Assembly: GCA_002869585.1 (NCBI GenBank)
Contig: PKUO01000053.1
Span: 1 to 64,000 of the forward strand
Direction: 5' to 3'
Source: Sedimenticola sp.
GTDB lineage: Bacteria > Pseudomonadota > Gammaproteobacteria > Chromatiales > Chromatiaceae
Length of the DNA stretch: 64,000 bases
The notes under the pieces were generated by a model that ran no database searches, was not told the origin of the DNA, and worked only from the letters and a program-made list of their open reading frames with translations. Shown in pieces: positions 44,067-52,726 of this stretch (its first letter is position 1; the number at the start of each line of letters is the position of its first letter). A program made the position numbers and the translations under genes.

Positions 44067-45566
44067 TTAAGCGGATTTTTGTGATGGTAACTTTGATACC
44101 AAACGTAGTGAGACAGTTAATCCTTCAAGTTGATAATGTGGCCTTAAGAAGAACTTAGAATTGTAGTATCCGGGATTACCCTCCACCTCCTCAACCACTA
44201 CTTCTGCAGCCGCCAAGGGTTTGCGTGCCTTATCCTCTTCAGATGCAGTTGAAGGATTGGGTTCAACATATTTCATAATCCAACTGTTTAGCCACTTTTC
44301 CATATCTTCGCGTTCTTTAAATGAGCCAATCTTGTCCCGAACAATGGATTTCAAATAGTGTGCAAATCTGGAAACGGCAAATAGATAAGGCAGCCTGGCT
44401 GCCAGATTGGCATTGGCCGTTGCATCCGGATCATCATATTCAGTGGGTTTCTGGAGTGACTGGGCACCGATAAATGCGGCGAAATCCGAGTTCTTTTTAT
44501 GCAGCAGTGGCATGAAGCCATTTTTTGCCAGTTCAGCCTCGCGCCTGTCACTGATAGCGATTTCAGTAGGACACTTCATATCCACACCGCCATCATCTGT
44601 CGGAAAGGTGTGCGTGGGTAAACCTTCCACCGAACCACCGGATTCTATACCCCGAATGCGCGAGCACCAGCCATAGAGTTTGAATGCCCGATTAATATTG
44701 ACACCCATCGCATAGGCTGAGTTAGCCCATGCATATTTCGAGTGATCAGCACCCTCTGTATCTTCCTCAAACGCAAACTCTTCCACTGGATCGGTACTGG
44801 CACCATAGGGCAATCTGGCCAGGAAACGGGGCATGGTCAGACCAATATAGCGGGCATCCTCAGATTCACGCAGTGAACGCCAAGCAGCGTACTCAGGCGT
44901 CTGGAAAATCTTGGTGAGATCACGCGGATCACTGAGTTCCTGCCAGGTCTCCATATTCATCACTTTTGGAGCCGCGGCACTGATGAATGGGGCGTGTGCA
45001 GATGCGGCAATCTGGGCGATTGCACCGAGCATCTCAACATCCGGAGGGCTCTGATCAAAATAGTAGTCCCCTACCAGACAACCATAGGGTTCGCCACCGA
45101 ACTGTCCATATTCATGTTCATAGATCTGCTTGAATATGGGGCTTTGATCCCAGGCTGTGCCCTTGTATTTACGCAGTGTTCTGTGCAGATCATTTTTGGA
45201 GACATTGAAAACCCTGATCTTCAACATCTCATCCGTTTCGGTGTTATTTACCAGGTGACTCAAGCCACGCCATGAGCCTTCCAGTTTCTGGAAATCATCA
45301 TGATGCATAATGAGATTGACTTGATCAGAGAGTCGTTTATCAATCTCGGCAATAATGGATTCGATCGATCTGATCGCATCGTCAGATATCAAACCGGTAT
45401 CTGCGAGCGCTTGTTCCGCCAAGGTTTTAACTGCGTTTACGACAGCTTCCTGGGCGCGATCGGATTTGGGTTTAAACTCTTTCTGTAAAAGCGAGGAAAA
45501 CTCACTGACTTCAAGCGTTTCTGTTGCTTTCTGCAATCCTGGTGCAGTGGTATCTGTTTCAGCCAT
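44067..45566 (-). CDS. tssC: T6SS sheath large subunit TssC
   Basis: 499 residues with the conserved TssC blocks LEGSWRGLSHLVNNTETDEMLKIRV, EHEYGQFGGEPYGCLVGDYYFD and the C-terminal handshake strand region GYYNSKFFLRPHYQLEGLTVSLRLVSKLP. It forms the contractile sheath with TssB, whose stop lies four bases upstream. Confidence 0.97.
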   Translation of the reverse strand: MAETDTTAPGLQKATETLEVSEFSSLLQKEFKPKSDRAQEAVVNAVKTLAEQALADTGLISDDAIRSIESIIAEIDKRLSDQVNLIMHHDDFQKLEGSWRGLSHLVNNTETDEMLKIRVFNVSKNDLHRTLRKYKGTAWDQSPIFKQIYEHEYGQFGGEPYGCLVGDYYFDQSPPDVEMLGAIAQIAASAHAPFISAAAPKVMNMETWQELSDPRDLTKIFQTPEYAAWRSLRESEDARYIGLTMPRFLARLPYGASTDPVEEFAFEEDTEGADHSKYAWANSAYAMGVNINRAFKLYGWCSRIRGIESGGSVEGLPTHTFPTDDGGVDMKCPTEIAISDRREAELAKNGFMPLLHKKNSDFAAFIGAQSLQKPTEYDDPDATANANLAARLPYLFAVSRFAHYLKSIVRDKIGSFKEREDMEKWLNSWIMKYVEPNPSTASEEDKARKPLAAAEVVVEEVEGNPGYYNSKFFLRPHYQLEGLTVSLRLVSKLPSQKSA

Positions 45567-45570
45567 TTAA

Positions 45571-46095
45571 TTAATCCTCCTCTGGCTGGCTGGCGTCTGA
45601 TTCGGGCTTTGGCGCCGCTGCCAGTGCCTGAAGTAATGCAGGGTCGTTCAAGGCCTTCGCAATCAACTCCTCTGCCCCCGATTTTCCATCCATATAGGTC
45701 ATTAGATTTGCCAGTTGGGTCCGCGCCTGCAGGAGTTTGTTAAGCGAATCAACTTTAGATGCAACCGCAGCAGGAGAGAAATCATCCATGCTCTCAAAGG
45801 TGATATCCACACTCATATTCCCTTCACCTGTGAGTGAATTGGGTATCTGAAATGCAACTCGAGGTTTCATTGCCTTTAGACGGTCGTCGAAGTTATCCAC
45901 ATCGATTTCCAGAAACTCTCTTTCGGCTACCGGTTCCAGCGGATCAGCCGGTTTACCGGATAGATCTGCCAAAACACCCATCACAAATGGCAACTGTATC
46001 TTTTTCTCCGCGCCGTAAAGCTCAACATCGTATTCAATCTGAACCCTGGGAGCCCTGTTTCGGGCTATGAACTTCTGACTACTCGCTTTAGCCAT
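45571..46095 (-). CDS. tssB: T6SS sheath small subunit TssB
   Basis: 174 residues: SSQKFIARNRAPRVQIEYDVELYGAEKKIQLPFVMGVLADLSG is the TssB N-terminus, and NLMTYMDGKSGAEELIAKAL the C-terminal helix that ClpV recognises. A GGAG lies before ATG 46095. A 200-bp gap separates it from tssA, room for an internal promoter. Confidence 0.96.
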   Translation of the reverse strand: MAKASSQKFIARNRAPRVQIEYDVELYGAEKKIQLPFVMGVLADLSGKPADPLEPVAEREFLEIDVDNFDDRLKAMKPRVAFQIPNSLTGEGNMSVDITFESMDDFSPAAVASKVDSLNKLLQARTQLANLMTYMDGKSGAEELIAKALNDPALLQALAAAPKPESDASQPEED

Positions 46096-46296
46096 TTGAT
46101 TCTCTCCTAAATATACGTTCTCTCTGAAGATTACTCGTCGGAGTTCTAAGACCGTCGAAGATTTGTCACTACATGAAAGGCCTTAACTCCTTCAATATTG
46201 AAATTGTCAGACTGTTATACGACATAGCTGCAAGGGCTCCGGGCATTTAGAATGCAATCTGATGCAGCATACAATGGGTAAAGATCTATGTATTCG

Positions 46297-47328
46297 CTAG
46301 TCTTCATCTTCGCCAAACACCGATTCTGCCTGAGAGATACCCTCCGGCGCCAGATCCCGCAGTATCTCTCTGAAATCCTTGAAAAGCAGACGCTTGGCTC
46401 TTTTCAACATAAACGGAATAGGACTTGATGGTTCGTGTCTGTCATAGTAGTCACAGATTGCATCGAGTGCCTGCTTGACATCTTCCCGGCTGTTAATCCC
46501 CGCCGGAGAACCGGTCTGTATACCGCCACCAGCCACTGGCGCTTCACCCTGAGGCGCATCGCTTACCGAAGTGCTACCAGTACCGCCACATTTAACGATT
46601 TGCTCATTGAGAAGCGAATTCATCTGGCGCAACAATGCAACCAGGTCTGACAAGTCAGGGGCATTTACAACACCTACCCGCTCCTTGGTTATTTCGGTAA
46701 TTGCATGTATCTCTGCCAAGGCAGACTCTACATTTTCATTTTTTTTCTCTAACTCATGGAGATCACTATCCAGAAACGCCGCATCGATCTCAGAGCTTTT
46801 ATGAACCACAGTTTCATCTGCAACGGCCAGTTTACCCGTCGCAATATCTATATCACGCAACGAAAATTTACCCATCACATTAGAATTGGTGAGAGGCATA
46901 TTTTTAATCGGATTGAGAACGGTGGTTTGGTCGTTGAGACTGGAAAGGACATTCATGCGCAGCACGGGATAATCATCATCCGGATCCTGCACCGGATACA
47001 CACAATCCCAGAAGTTCTCCAGCAGTCCTCTAACAAGAGAGACGCCCTGCCAGAGTCCTTCGAATCCATGTGTATGAATGAGGGCGCGTGTTAGATAGAC
47101 AGCAGTCTGCACATCCCGGGTTCGCCCGAGCAGTTGCTGTGCTTTTTTACTAACCGATTTCCAATCAGGCTCTACAGCAGGAATTACCGAATCCCCTACC
47201 CTACGCTCGGGGACACCCTCAGATTCTTGCTCGATTTCTTGGAAAACCGGGTCGTATTCCAGGTTCTCTCCGCAAGGTTGTTCTGCTGACAGATCGTCAA
47301 GAAAATGGCTAAAATCAAGTTCAGCCAA
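46297..47328 (-). CDS. tssA: T6SS cap/assembly protein TssA
   Basis: 343 residues with the ImpA N-terminal domain (SAEQPCGENLEYDPVFQEIEQESEG, DWKSVSKKAQQLLGRTRDVQTAVYLTRALIHTHGFEGLWQGVSLVRGLLENFWDCVYP) and a C-terminal helical region ending EGISQAESVFGEDED. This is the short TssA class. It starts the minus-strand T6SS operon, divergent from tagH. Confidence 0.93.
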   Translation of the reverse strand: MAELDFSHFLDDLSAEQPCGENLEYDPVFQEIEQESEGVPERRVGDSVIPAVEPDWKSVSKKAQQLLGRTRDVQTAVYLTRALIHTHGFEGLWQGVSLVRGLLENFWDCVYPVQDPDDDYPVLRMNVLSSLNDQTTVLNPIKNMPLTNSNVMGKFSLRDIDIATGKLAVADETVVHKSSEIDAAFLDSDLHELEKKNENVESALAEIHAITEITKERVGVVNAPDLSDLVALLRQMNSLLNEQIVKCGGTGSTSVSDAPQGEAPVAGGGIQTGSPAGINSREDVKQALDAICDYYDRHEPSSPIPFMLKRAKRLLFKDFREILRDLAPEGISQAESVFGEDED

Positions 47329-47808
47329 GGCAACCTCCTGTTTCTCTTTTTATAGCGGTCGGAGCCTATATGATTGTCTGCACAAACACCATTCATGCCA
47401 GCTCAATTCATGCCTCCCCATGCTAAAAGGTATAGCACACATACAATAAAAGCCGCAATAAGGAAAAAGGTTAATGCAGATATCTTAACCGCCTAAGAAC
47501 TCGCATTTGCTTATATAAATAAACGGTAATGCTTCACTGCACAATACATCCTGGGGTCATCCATGCCGGATTCACTGATCCGGATAAAGACAAAGGGAGT
47601 GGATAAGTCATGCAAATATGTTATAACTATTCTTAACTGTGATGCCCAAATGGATGTTCAATTCCATCTCAATTCAAGCTTCTCAAAGCTGGCGCGAGAT
47701 ATGCTTAAGTTGCACCCATAGTTCACTGCGGAGCTACTCATGCAATACACCACAGGCCATATAAACCGGGCACAGAAAAGAATTGAAAAACAGGGACATT
47801 GAGCTAGC
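47329..47808. other. Divergent T6SS control region (tssA / tagH)
   Basis: 480 bp without a supported gene, between the two divergent halves of the T6SS cluster. It contains a sigma-54-like element toward tagH (listed separately). On the tssA side only a poor GG-N10-GC match was found. No ORF over 60 codons looks real here. Confidence 0.6.
47690..47705 (+). promoter_or_regulatory. Candidate sigma-54 promoter for tagH operon
   Basis: TGGCGCGAGATATGCT fits the -24/-12 consensus TGGCRYR-N4-TTGCW with one mismatch and the exact GG-N10-GC spacing, about 105 bp upstream of tagH. Sigma-54 control is known for several T6SS clusters. No enhancer-binding activator gene is in the window. Confidence 0.45.
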
Positions 47809-49425
47809 ATGAGTTTGTCGCTATCTGTCATCTCATATCGGGAACAACCCCCTGCAAACCCAATAACCATCATGGTCGATCGAGAAGATATCTCCATTGG
47901 ACGCAGTCGTGACAACGGGTGGGTTCTTCCTGATCCTGAAAATGATCTCTCCCGCATTCACGCACTGATCCAGTTCGAAAACTCCCGCTACTACATAACC
48001 GATACCAGCTCCAATGGCGTGTTTTTCTTGCCGTCAACCACGCCCCTGGGTAGACAGAATACAGCTGAGTTGAACAACGGAGATATGCTGCGCCTTGGCG
48101 AGTACCAGATTCAGGTATCCATTGATGATTCCCAGAATATCGAGCAAACTCAGCACGCCATCCCCGAGCAGACAGAATCTGAGCCTTTTGATTTTTTTGA
48201 CAGTGATACCCAAAAGCCTGATGTCTTTAACGACATCACACCGGGAAGTCAAGCACCCAAAGATCCGGCATTCAGCATGACCAGCGAGGATAACGACCTC
48301 CCAGTTCCAAAAGAATTCAGCAACAAGGCCGGTTTTGACACCTTTGATTTTTTTGAAGACGACACCAACAAACCGGCAACACCGTCCAATACAGAATCAG
48401 ATCATGCATCTTCGCTTGATGAGGCATTTTTCCCTGCTCAGGGCCATCAGGACAACCCTCCGCCAGTAGAGAAGAAGGCTGCCAAGAGAATCGAACCAAG
48501 CAATAATGTATTTCTACCGGAAAACTGGCTGGATGCAGACGATGAGTCGGCCGCCACCTCTGACAACACGCCGGCCGGTCAAGAGGATGCTACGGATCCC
48601 TTTGATTTTGAAGAGATAGTCAATGCGGAAATCATAGAGCCTGCGATGGAAACCGCAGAGCCAGAACCCGAGCCAGAACCCGAGCCAGAACCCGAGCCAG
48701 AGCCCGAGCCAGAGCCTGTAGTTGCTCCGATTGAGGAAGCCATAGCCGACCACAGCAGAGACGCTCCGGTCTCCCCCCCCATACAAACCATACCGGAGAA
48801 AAATACTGAATCTGTGGTCGGGGCAAACCATGATGAAATCATACAAAGGTTTCTGGAGGGTATTGGACTCCCAGAACATTTTGCCGATTCAATGGACCCA
48901 GAGACCTTTTACACAATAGGCCGAATGCTGCGCACATCGCTACAAGGCACCATGGATGTGCTGTTGGCCAGAACCAAGATAAAGAGCGAAATGCGGCTTG
49001 ATGTGACCACCATCCGGTCTGTCAAGAATAATCCTGTGAAATTTTCCTATAATGTTGATGAGGCCGTCTCACGGCTATTGGGAAAGGAGAAAAGCGAAGG
49101 CTATATGGAGCCAATCCGCGCTATTGAGGAGGCTTTCGAGGATATCAGGGCGCACCAGATAGCTGTACTTGCGGGAATGCAGACAGCTCTCAAATCGATA
49201 CTCAAGCGCTTTGATCCTGAGACGCTTGAAAAGCGGTTGCAGAAACTGAGCCCCATCAGCGCCAGCATACCGATTCACAAACAAGCCAAGCTCTGGGATC
49301 AGTTCCAGCAACTCTATGAGGACATAGAGCGAGAAGCTCAGGACGATTTTAATCGATTATTTGGCGATGCGTTTTCCAGTGCCTATGAAGAGCAGATACA
49401 AAAGCTTAAATCACAAAATAATTAG
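47809..49425 (+). CDS. tagH: T6SS FHA-domain protein TagH (Fha)
   Basis: 538 residues. The FHA domain (about 18-100) has the phosphothreonine-binding residues in GRSRDN (31-36), SRIH (48-51) and SNG (68-70). A long acidic, disordered middle holds two copies of FDFF[DE]xDTxKP (127-137, 179-189), a related FDFEE (265-269) and ten Glu-Pro pairs (284-303). The C-terminal TagH domain (about 340-538) is helical. Fha proteins bind phosphorylated T6SS partners and switch on assembly. Start ATG 47809; no strong Shine-Dalgarno. Confidence 0.92.
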   Translation: MSLSLSVISYREQPPANPITIMVDREDISIGRSRDNGWVLPDPENDLSRIHALIQFENSRYYITDTSSNGVFFLPSTTPLGRQNTAELNNGDMLRLGEYQIQVSIDDSQNIEQTQHAIPEQTESEPFDFFDSDTQKPDVFNDITPGSQAPKDPAFSMTSEDNDLPVPKEFSNKAGFDTFDFFEDDTNKPATPSNTESDHASSLDEAFFPAQGHQDNPPPVEKKAAKRIEPSNNVFLPENWLDADDESAATSDNTPAGQEDATDPFDFEEIVNAEIIEPAMETAEPEPEPEPEPEPEPEPEPEPVVAPIEEAIADHSRDAPVSPPIQTIPEKNTESVVGANHDEIIQRFLEGIGLPEHFADSMDPETFYTIGRMLRTSLQGTMDVLLARTKIKSEMRLDVTTIRSVKNNPVKFSYNVDEAVSRLLGKEKSEGYMEPIRAIEEAFEDIRAHQIAVLAGMQTALKSILKRFDPETLEKRLQKLSPISASIPIHKQAKLWDQFQQLYEDIEREAQDDFNRLFGDAFSSAYEEQIQKLKSQNN

Positions 49426-49503
49426 TATTCCCGGTTGATTATTGATAATAATAATCTCTGGAAACAAACCAAAATCAGGAACCGAGCAAAGGATTCCGGC
49501 AAG

Positions 49504-49974
49504 ATGATCAGAACATTGAATGGGCGCTTCTTCACTGCTATCGCAATTGCACTTCTGCTAACAGGCTGTTTGGGCGGGGTAAAAGCGCCACCACCCACAC
49601 ATATCAATGCAGAAATACGGGCATCGGATGATGTTAACCCTGACGACTCAGGCAGGGCCTCGCCTATTGTGGTCCGAATCTATGGATTGAAATCTGTTGG
49701 CACCTTCAATTCATCTGATTTTTACACCCTCTATAACGACGAGGGTCAACTGGGGAGTGATCTGGTCATTCGCGAAGAGGTACTGATCCGCCCGGGTGGC
49801 CAGAAGATTTTTGCTCGGGAAATGGCGCCAGAAGTGCAATATCTGGGTATTGTGGCGGCATACCGTCAGTTGACAAAATCGGTATGGAAAGAATCCATTC
49901 CAGTCCCTGGCGGCAGAACCACCAATTTTTCCATCGACTTGAATCAGAATAGCATTGCCATACAGTTTGAGTGA
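49504..49974 (+). CDS. tssJ: T6SS outer-membrane lipoprotein TssJ
   Basis: 156 residues with a lipoprotein signal ending LLTGC (Cys22) and the TssJ transthyretin-like fold (SPIVVRIYGLKSVGTFNSSDFYTLYNDEGQLGSDL, RPGGQKIFAREMAPEVQYLGIVAAYRQL). It tethers TssM to the outer membrane. ATG 49504 follows AAAGGA; the frame runs further up to 49435 but without signal-like sequence. Confidence 0.93.
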   Translation: MIRTLNGRFFTAIAIALLLTGCLGGVKAPPPTHINAEIRASDDVNPDDSGRASPIVVRIYGLKSVGTFNSSDFYTLYNDEGQLGSDLVIREEVLIRPGGQKIFAREMAPEVQYLGIVAAYRQLTKSVWKESIPVPGGRTTNFSIDLNQNSIAIQFE

Positions 49975-50064
49975 CAACATTGAGGATAGTGCTTGAGGGC
50001 AATGTAGCCATAGAGCACTCTCAGAACCCACATTGGCCAGTTTGGGAATATGTAACTAAAAATA

Positions 50065-51402
50065 ATGTCGCTACGCAATAAAATTATCTGGACCGAAGGT
50101 ATGTTTCTTCGGCCACAGCATTTTCAGCAACAGGACAGGCATTTCGAAGCCTGGGTGGAAAACCGCTGTTCGGGTTTAACGCCACATGCCTGGGGCATTT
50201 CCGAGTTACAAGTAGATAAGCAACTGCTCTCTCTGGGCAAATTTGCAATCGTTTCCTGTAGCGGCGTATTTCCGGATGGCACACCATTCAGTATACCGGA
50301 GGATCAATCACCTCCAGCACCCCTGGACATTCCGGTCGACAAAAAATCTGAGGTGATCCTCATCTCCCTACCCATTCGCCGCACAACGGGCAGCGAAGTC
50401 GCGACAGACGATGAAGCTGACATTTTGAGCCGCTATCGCAAAAAAGAGACTCAAACCAGGGACTTCCACTCCAACCTGGATGGCAATGATGCCGCCATTG
50501 AACTCGGTGAAATGTGGACCAGGCTGAGATTCGCCAGCGAAGACCAGGGCGCCCACACCAGCATACCGATAGTCAAACTGGTTGAGCGGATGCCGGACGA
50601 CCTGGTAGTTCTGGACGAGGACTTCATCACCTCCAGTTTGAACTGCAGCGGTTCAATTCGACTCAGCAGTTATCTCCAAGAAATCCAGGGGCTACTGCAT
50701 CACCGCGCTGACGCCCTCGCCAACCGGTTGGGTTCACCTGGCGCGGGAGGTGTAGGTGAAATTGTTGATTTCCTTCTGCTGCAGATAGTCAACCGCTATG
50801 AACCGCTGTTCAACCATTTTGCAGAACTGAGATCCCTTCACCCGGAAGCGCTCTACGCGGTGATGATCCAGATGGCCGGCGAACTGGCCACTATCACGCA
50901 GCAAAGCCATCGAGCTCCGGTTTTCCCGACCTATCGGCATGAAGACCTCACAGCTACATTTGTGCCAGTGATCACAGAGCTGCGCAAGTCTCTCAACTGG
51001 GTACCGGAGGCAAGGGCCATCAGTATTCCTCTCGAAGAGCACAAATTCGGTGTAAAAACTGCTGCTGTGCACGACAAAGGGCTCCTGAGCACTGCCGAGT
51101 TCATCCTCGCTGTGAATGCCCAGGTCTCTACCGAGAAACTGCATCACAATTTCCCGCATCAGACCACCATTTCAACGGTGGAAAAACTACGCGACCATGT
51201 GATGACGCATACACCGGGTGTAGAGATACGCAATTTGGCCGTCGCGCCCCGTCAAATACCTTTTCACTCGGGGTTCAGTTACTTTGCAGTCGATAAGAAA
51301 AACGAGATGTGGGATGAAATCCAGGCCTCAGGAACGATTGCCATGCATTTTTCGGGCGATTATCCGGGCCTGGAAATCGAATTATGGGCAATAAGGCAAT
51401 AG
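50065..51402 (+). CDS. tssK: T6SS baseplate-membrane adaptor TssK
   Basis: 445 residues starting with the diagnostic IIWTEGMFLRPQHFQQQDRHFE. TssK trimers link the baseplate to TssL and TssM. The C-terminus (FHSGFSYFAVDKKNEMWDEIQASGTIAMHFSGDYPGLEIELWAIR) is also typical. Confidence 0.96.
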   Translation: MSLRNKIIWTEGMFLRPQHFQQQDRHFEAWVENRCSGLTPHAWGISELQVDKQLLSLGKFAIVSCSGVFPDGTPFSIPEDQSPPAPLDIPVDKKSEVILISLPIRRTTGSEVATDDEADILSRYRKKETQTRDFHSNLDGNDAAIELGEMWTRLRFASEDQGAHTSIPIVKLVERMPDDLVVLDEDFITSSLNCSGSIRLSSYLQEIQGLLHHRADALANRLGSPGAGGVGEIVDFLLLQIVNRYEPLFNHFAELRSLHPEALYAVMIQMAGELATITQQSHRAPVFPTYRHEDLTATFVPVITELRKSLNWVPEARAISIPLEEHKFGVKTAAVHDKGLLSTAEFILAVNAQVSTEKLHHNFPHQTTISTVEKLRDHVMTHTPGVEIRNLAVAPRQIPFHSGFSYFAVDKKNEMWDEIQASGTIAMHFSGDYPGLEIELWAIRQ

Positions 51403-51414
51403 GAAACCACTTTC

Positions 51415-52725
51415 ATGCCGACAGACGATCCCTTCTTTAATTCGAAATCTGATGATCGTACGGTGATAAGACCCGTCCCTGGCGGCCGTAAAGCCGACAT
51501 CCAGCGACCACCACCACAAGCGACTGCTCCACCACCACCCTCGATTTCCGAGGCCCCACTCCCCCGCCTTGGCCGACTTAACCCTCTCGAACGTTGCGCA
51601 TCCGGTCTGCTTGCACTGCTTGCCCAGTTGAATAACTCCCGAAATCACTCCGATCCGAATGGACTGAAAAACAAGATCGTTGGTGAGATCAAGCGATTTC
51701 AGAGCGACGCCATTGCCAGCAACATCGATCAGGAAACCGTATTTGCGGCCCGCTATGTTCTCTGTACAGCACTCGACGAAACAGTCCTGAATACGCCCTG
51801 GGGAACCAACAGTGGCTGGTCACAGCAAAGCCTTCTGAGCAGTTTCCACAAGGAGGTTTCTGGAGGGGACAGATTCTTTCAGTTGCTGAAGTCATTTGGG
51901 GAAAATCCCTCAAAAAACATCTACCTGCTTGAACTGATGCATCTGCTGCTGGCACTTGGCTTTCAAGGCAGATACCGGATTGCACAAAACGGCAAAGAAA
52001 AATTAATCGATATAAAAGAGTGGCTCTATCAGTTGATCCGGAAAGAACGGGGCCACAAGGACCAGGCACTGTCACCTCACTGGCAAGGGGTTTCAGACCA
52101 GCGAAGCCCCTTGATGAGATACGTGCCCACCTGGGTTTTTGGCACCGCCGGTATTGCACTCCTTGCGATTCTATTCTCGATCCTGCTGTTTCACCTGAAT
52201 AGCAAATCAGACCCTGTGTTCAAACAAGTTTTCTCTATCAGAACACCGGTTATCGAAATTCCGGAACCGCCGCCTGCCCCACCGATTCTGCCACCCCCGG
52301 TGATCACACTTTCCACCCTGCTAGCGGAGGAGATCAGTCAAAACCTGGTTCAGGTTGAGGAGATGACACAACAGAGCAGAGCCACCATTCAGGGTGACAA
52401 CCTGTTCTCATCGGGCAAATCGATTGTTAACCAACAGATCATCCCGTTGCTCAACCGCATTGGCGAGTCGCTGAATCTACTTGAAGGCCAGGTACTGATT
52501 ACCGGCCACACCGACAACGACGCGATCAGTACCGCCCGGTATCCATCAAACTGGCACTTATCACTTGCCAGGGCCGAGGCAGTAGCTGAAATCATCAAGC
52601 AGGATCTGGATCAGTCTGACCGAATAGTGATCGAAGGAAGAGCTGACCTGGAGCCGGTGGCCTTGAATGACACCAAGCAGGGGAAGGCAAAAAACCGACG
52701 TGTTGAAATCCTACTGATTAAATAA
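51415..52725 (+). CDS. tssL: T6SS inner-membrane protein TssL with OmpA domain
   Basis: 436 residues. A disordered N-terminus (1-65) contains DDRTVIRP around Thr16, then the DotU/IcmH cytoplasmic domain (about 66-235; RYVLCTALDETVLNTPWG), a membrane helix (241-262), a Pro-rich linker and an OmpA-type peptidoglycan-binding domain (about 310-436; ITGHTDNDA, RRVEILL). The Thr16 motif equals those in the kinase N-terminus and is the counterpart of the PpkA-phosphorylated Thr14 of Agrobacterium TssL that recruits Fha. Starts 12 bases after tssK. Confidence 0.95.
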   Translation: MPTDDPFFNSKSDDRTVIRPVPGGRKADIQRPPPQATAPPPPSISEAPLPRLGRLNPLERCASGLLALLAQLNNSRNHSDPNGLKNKIVGEIKRFQSDAIASNIDQETVFAARYVLCTALDETVLNTPWGTNSGWSQQSLLSSFHKEVSGGDRFFQLLKSFGENPSKNIYLLELMHLLLALGFQGRYRIAQNGKEKLIDIKEWLYQLIRKERGHKDQALSPHWQGVSDQRSPLMRYVPTWVFGTAGIALLAILFSILLFHLNSKSDPVFKQVFSIRTPVIEIPEPPPAPPILPPPVITLSTLLAEEISQNLVQVEEMTQQSRATIQGDNLFSSGKSIVNQQIIPLLNRIGESLNLLEGQVLITGHTDNDAISTARYPSNWHLSLARAEAVAEIIKQDLDQSDRIVIEGRADLEPVALNDTKQGKAKNRRVEILLIK

Positions 52726-52726
52726 T

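Noticed and set aside
47390-47440. Possible sigma-54 element toward tssA on the minus strand
   Set aside because: The best GG-N10-GC candidate lacks the flanking TGGC and TTGC bases, so the match is too weak.
48655-48718. Tandem GAGCCAGAACCC-type repeat as a CRISPR or satellite
   Set aside because: It has no spacers and lies in frame within tagH, encoding Glu-Pro pairs.
48579-48842. Minus-strand ORF with long Gly-Ser alternation opposite tagH
   Set aside because: It is the complement of the Glu-Pro codon repeat in tagH; no ribosome-binding site and no independent support.
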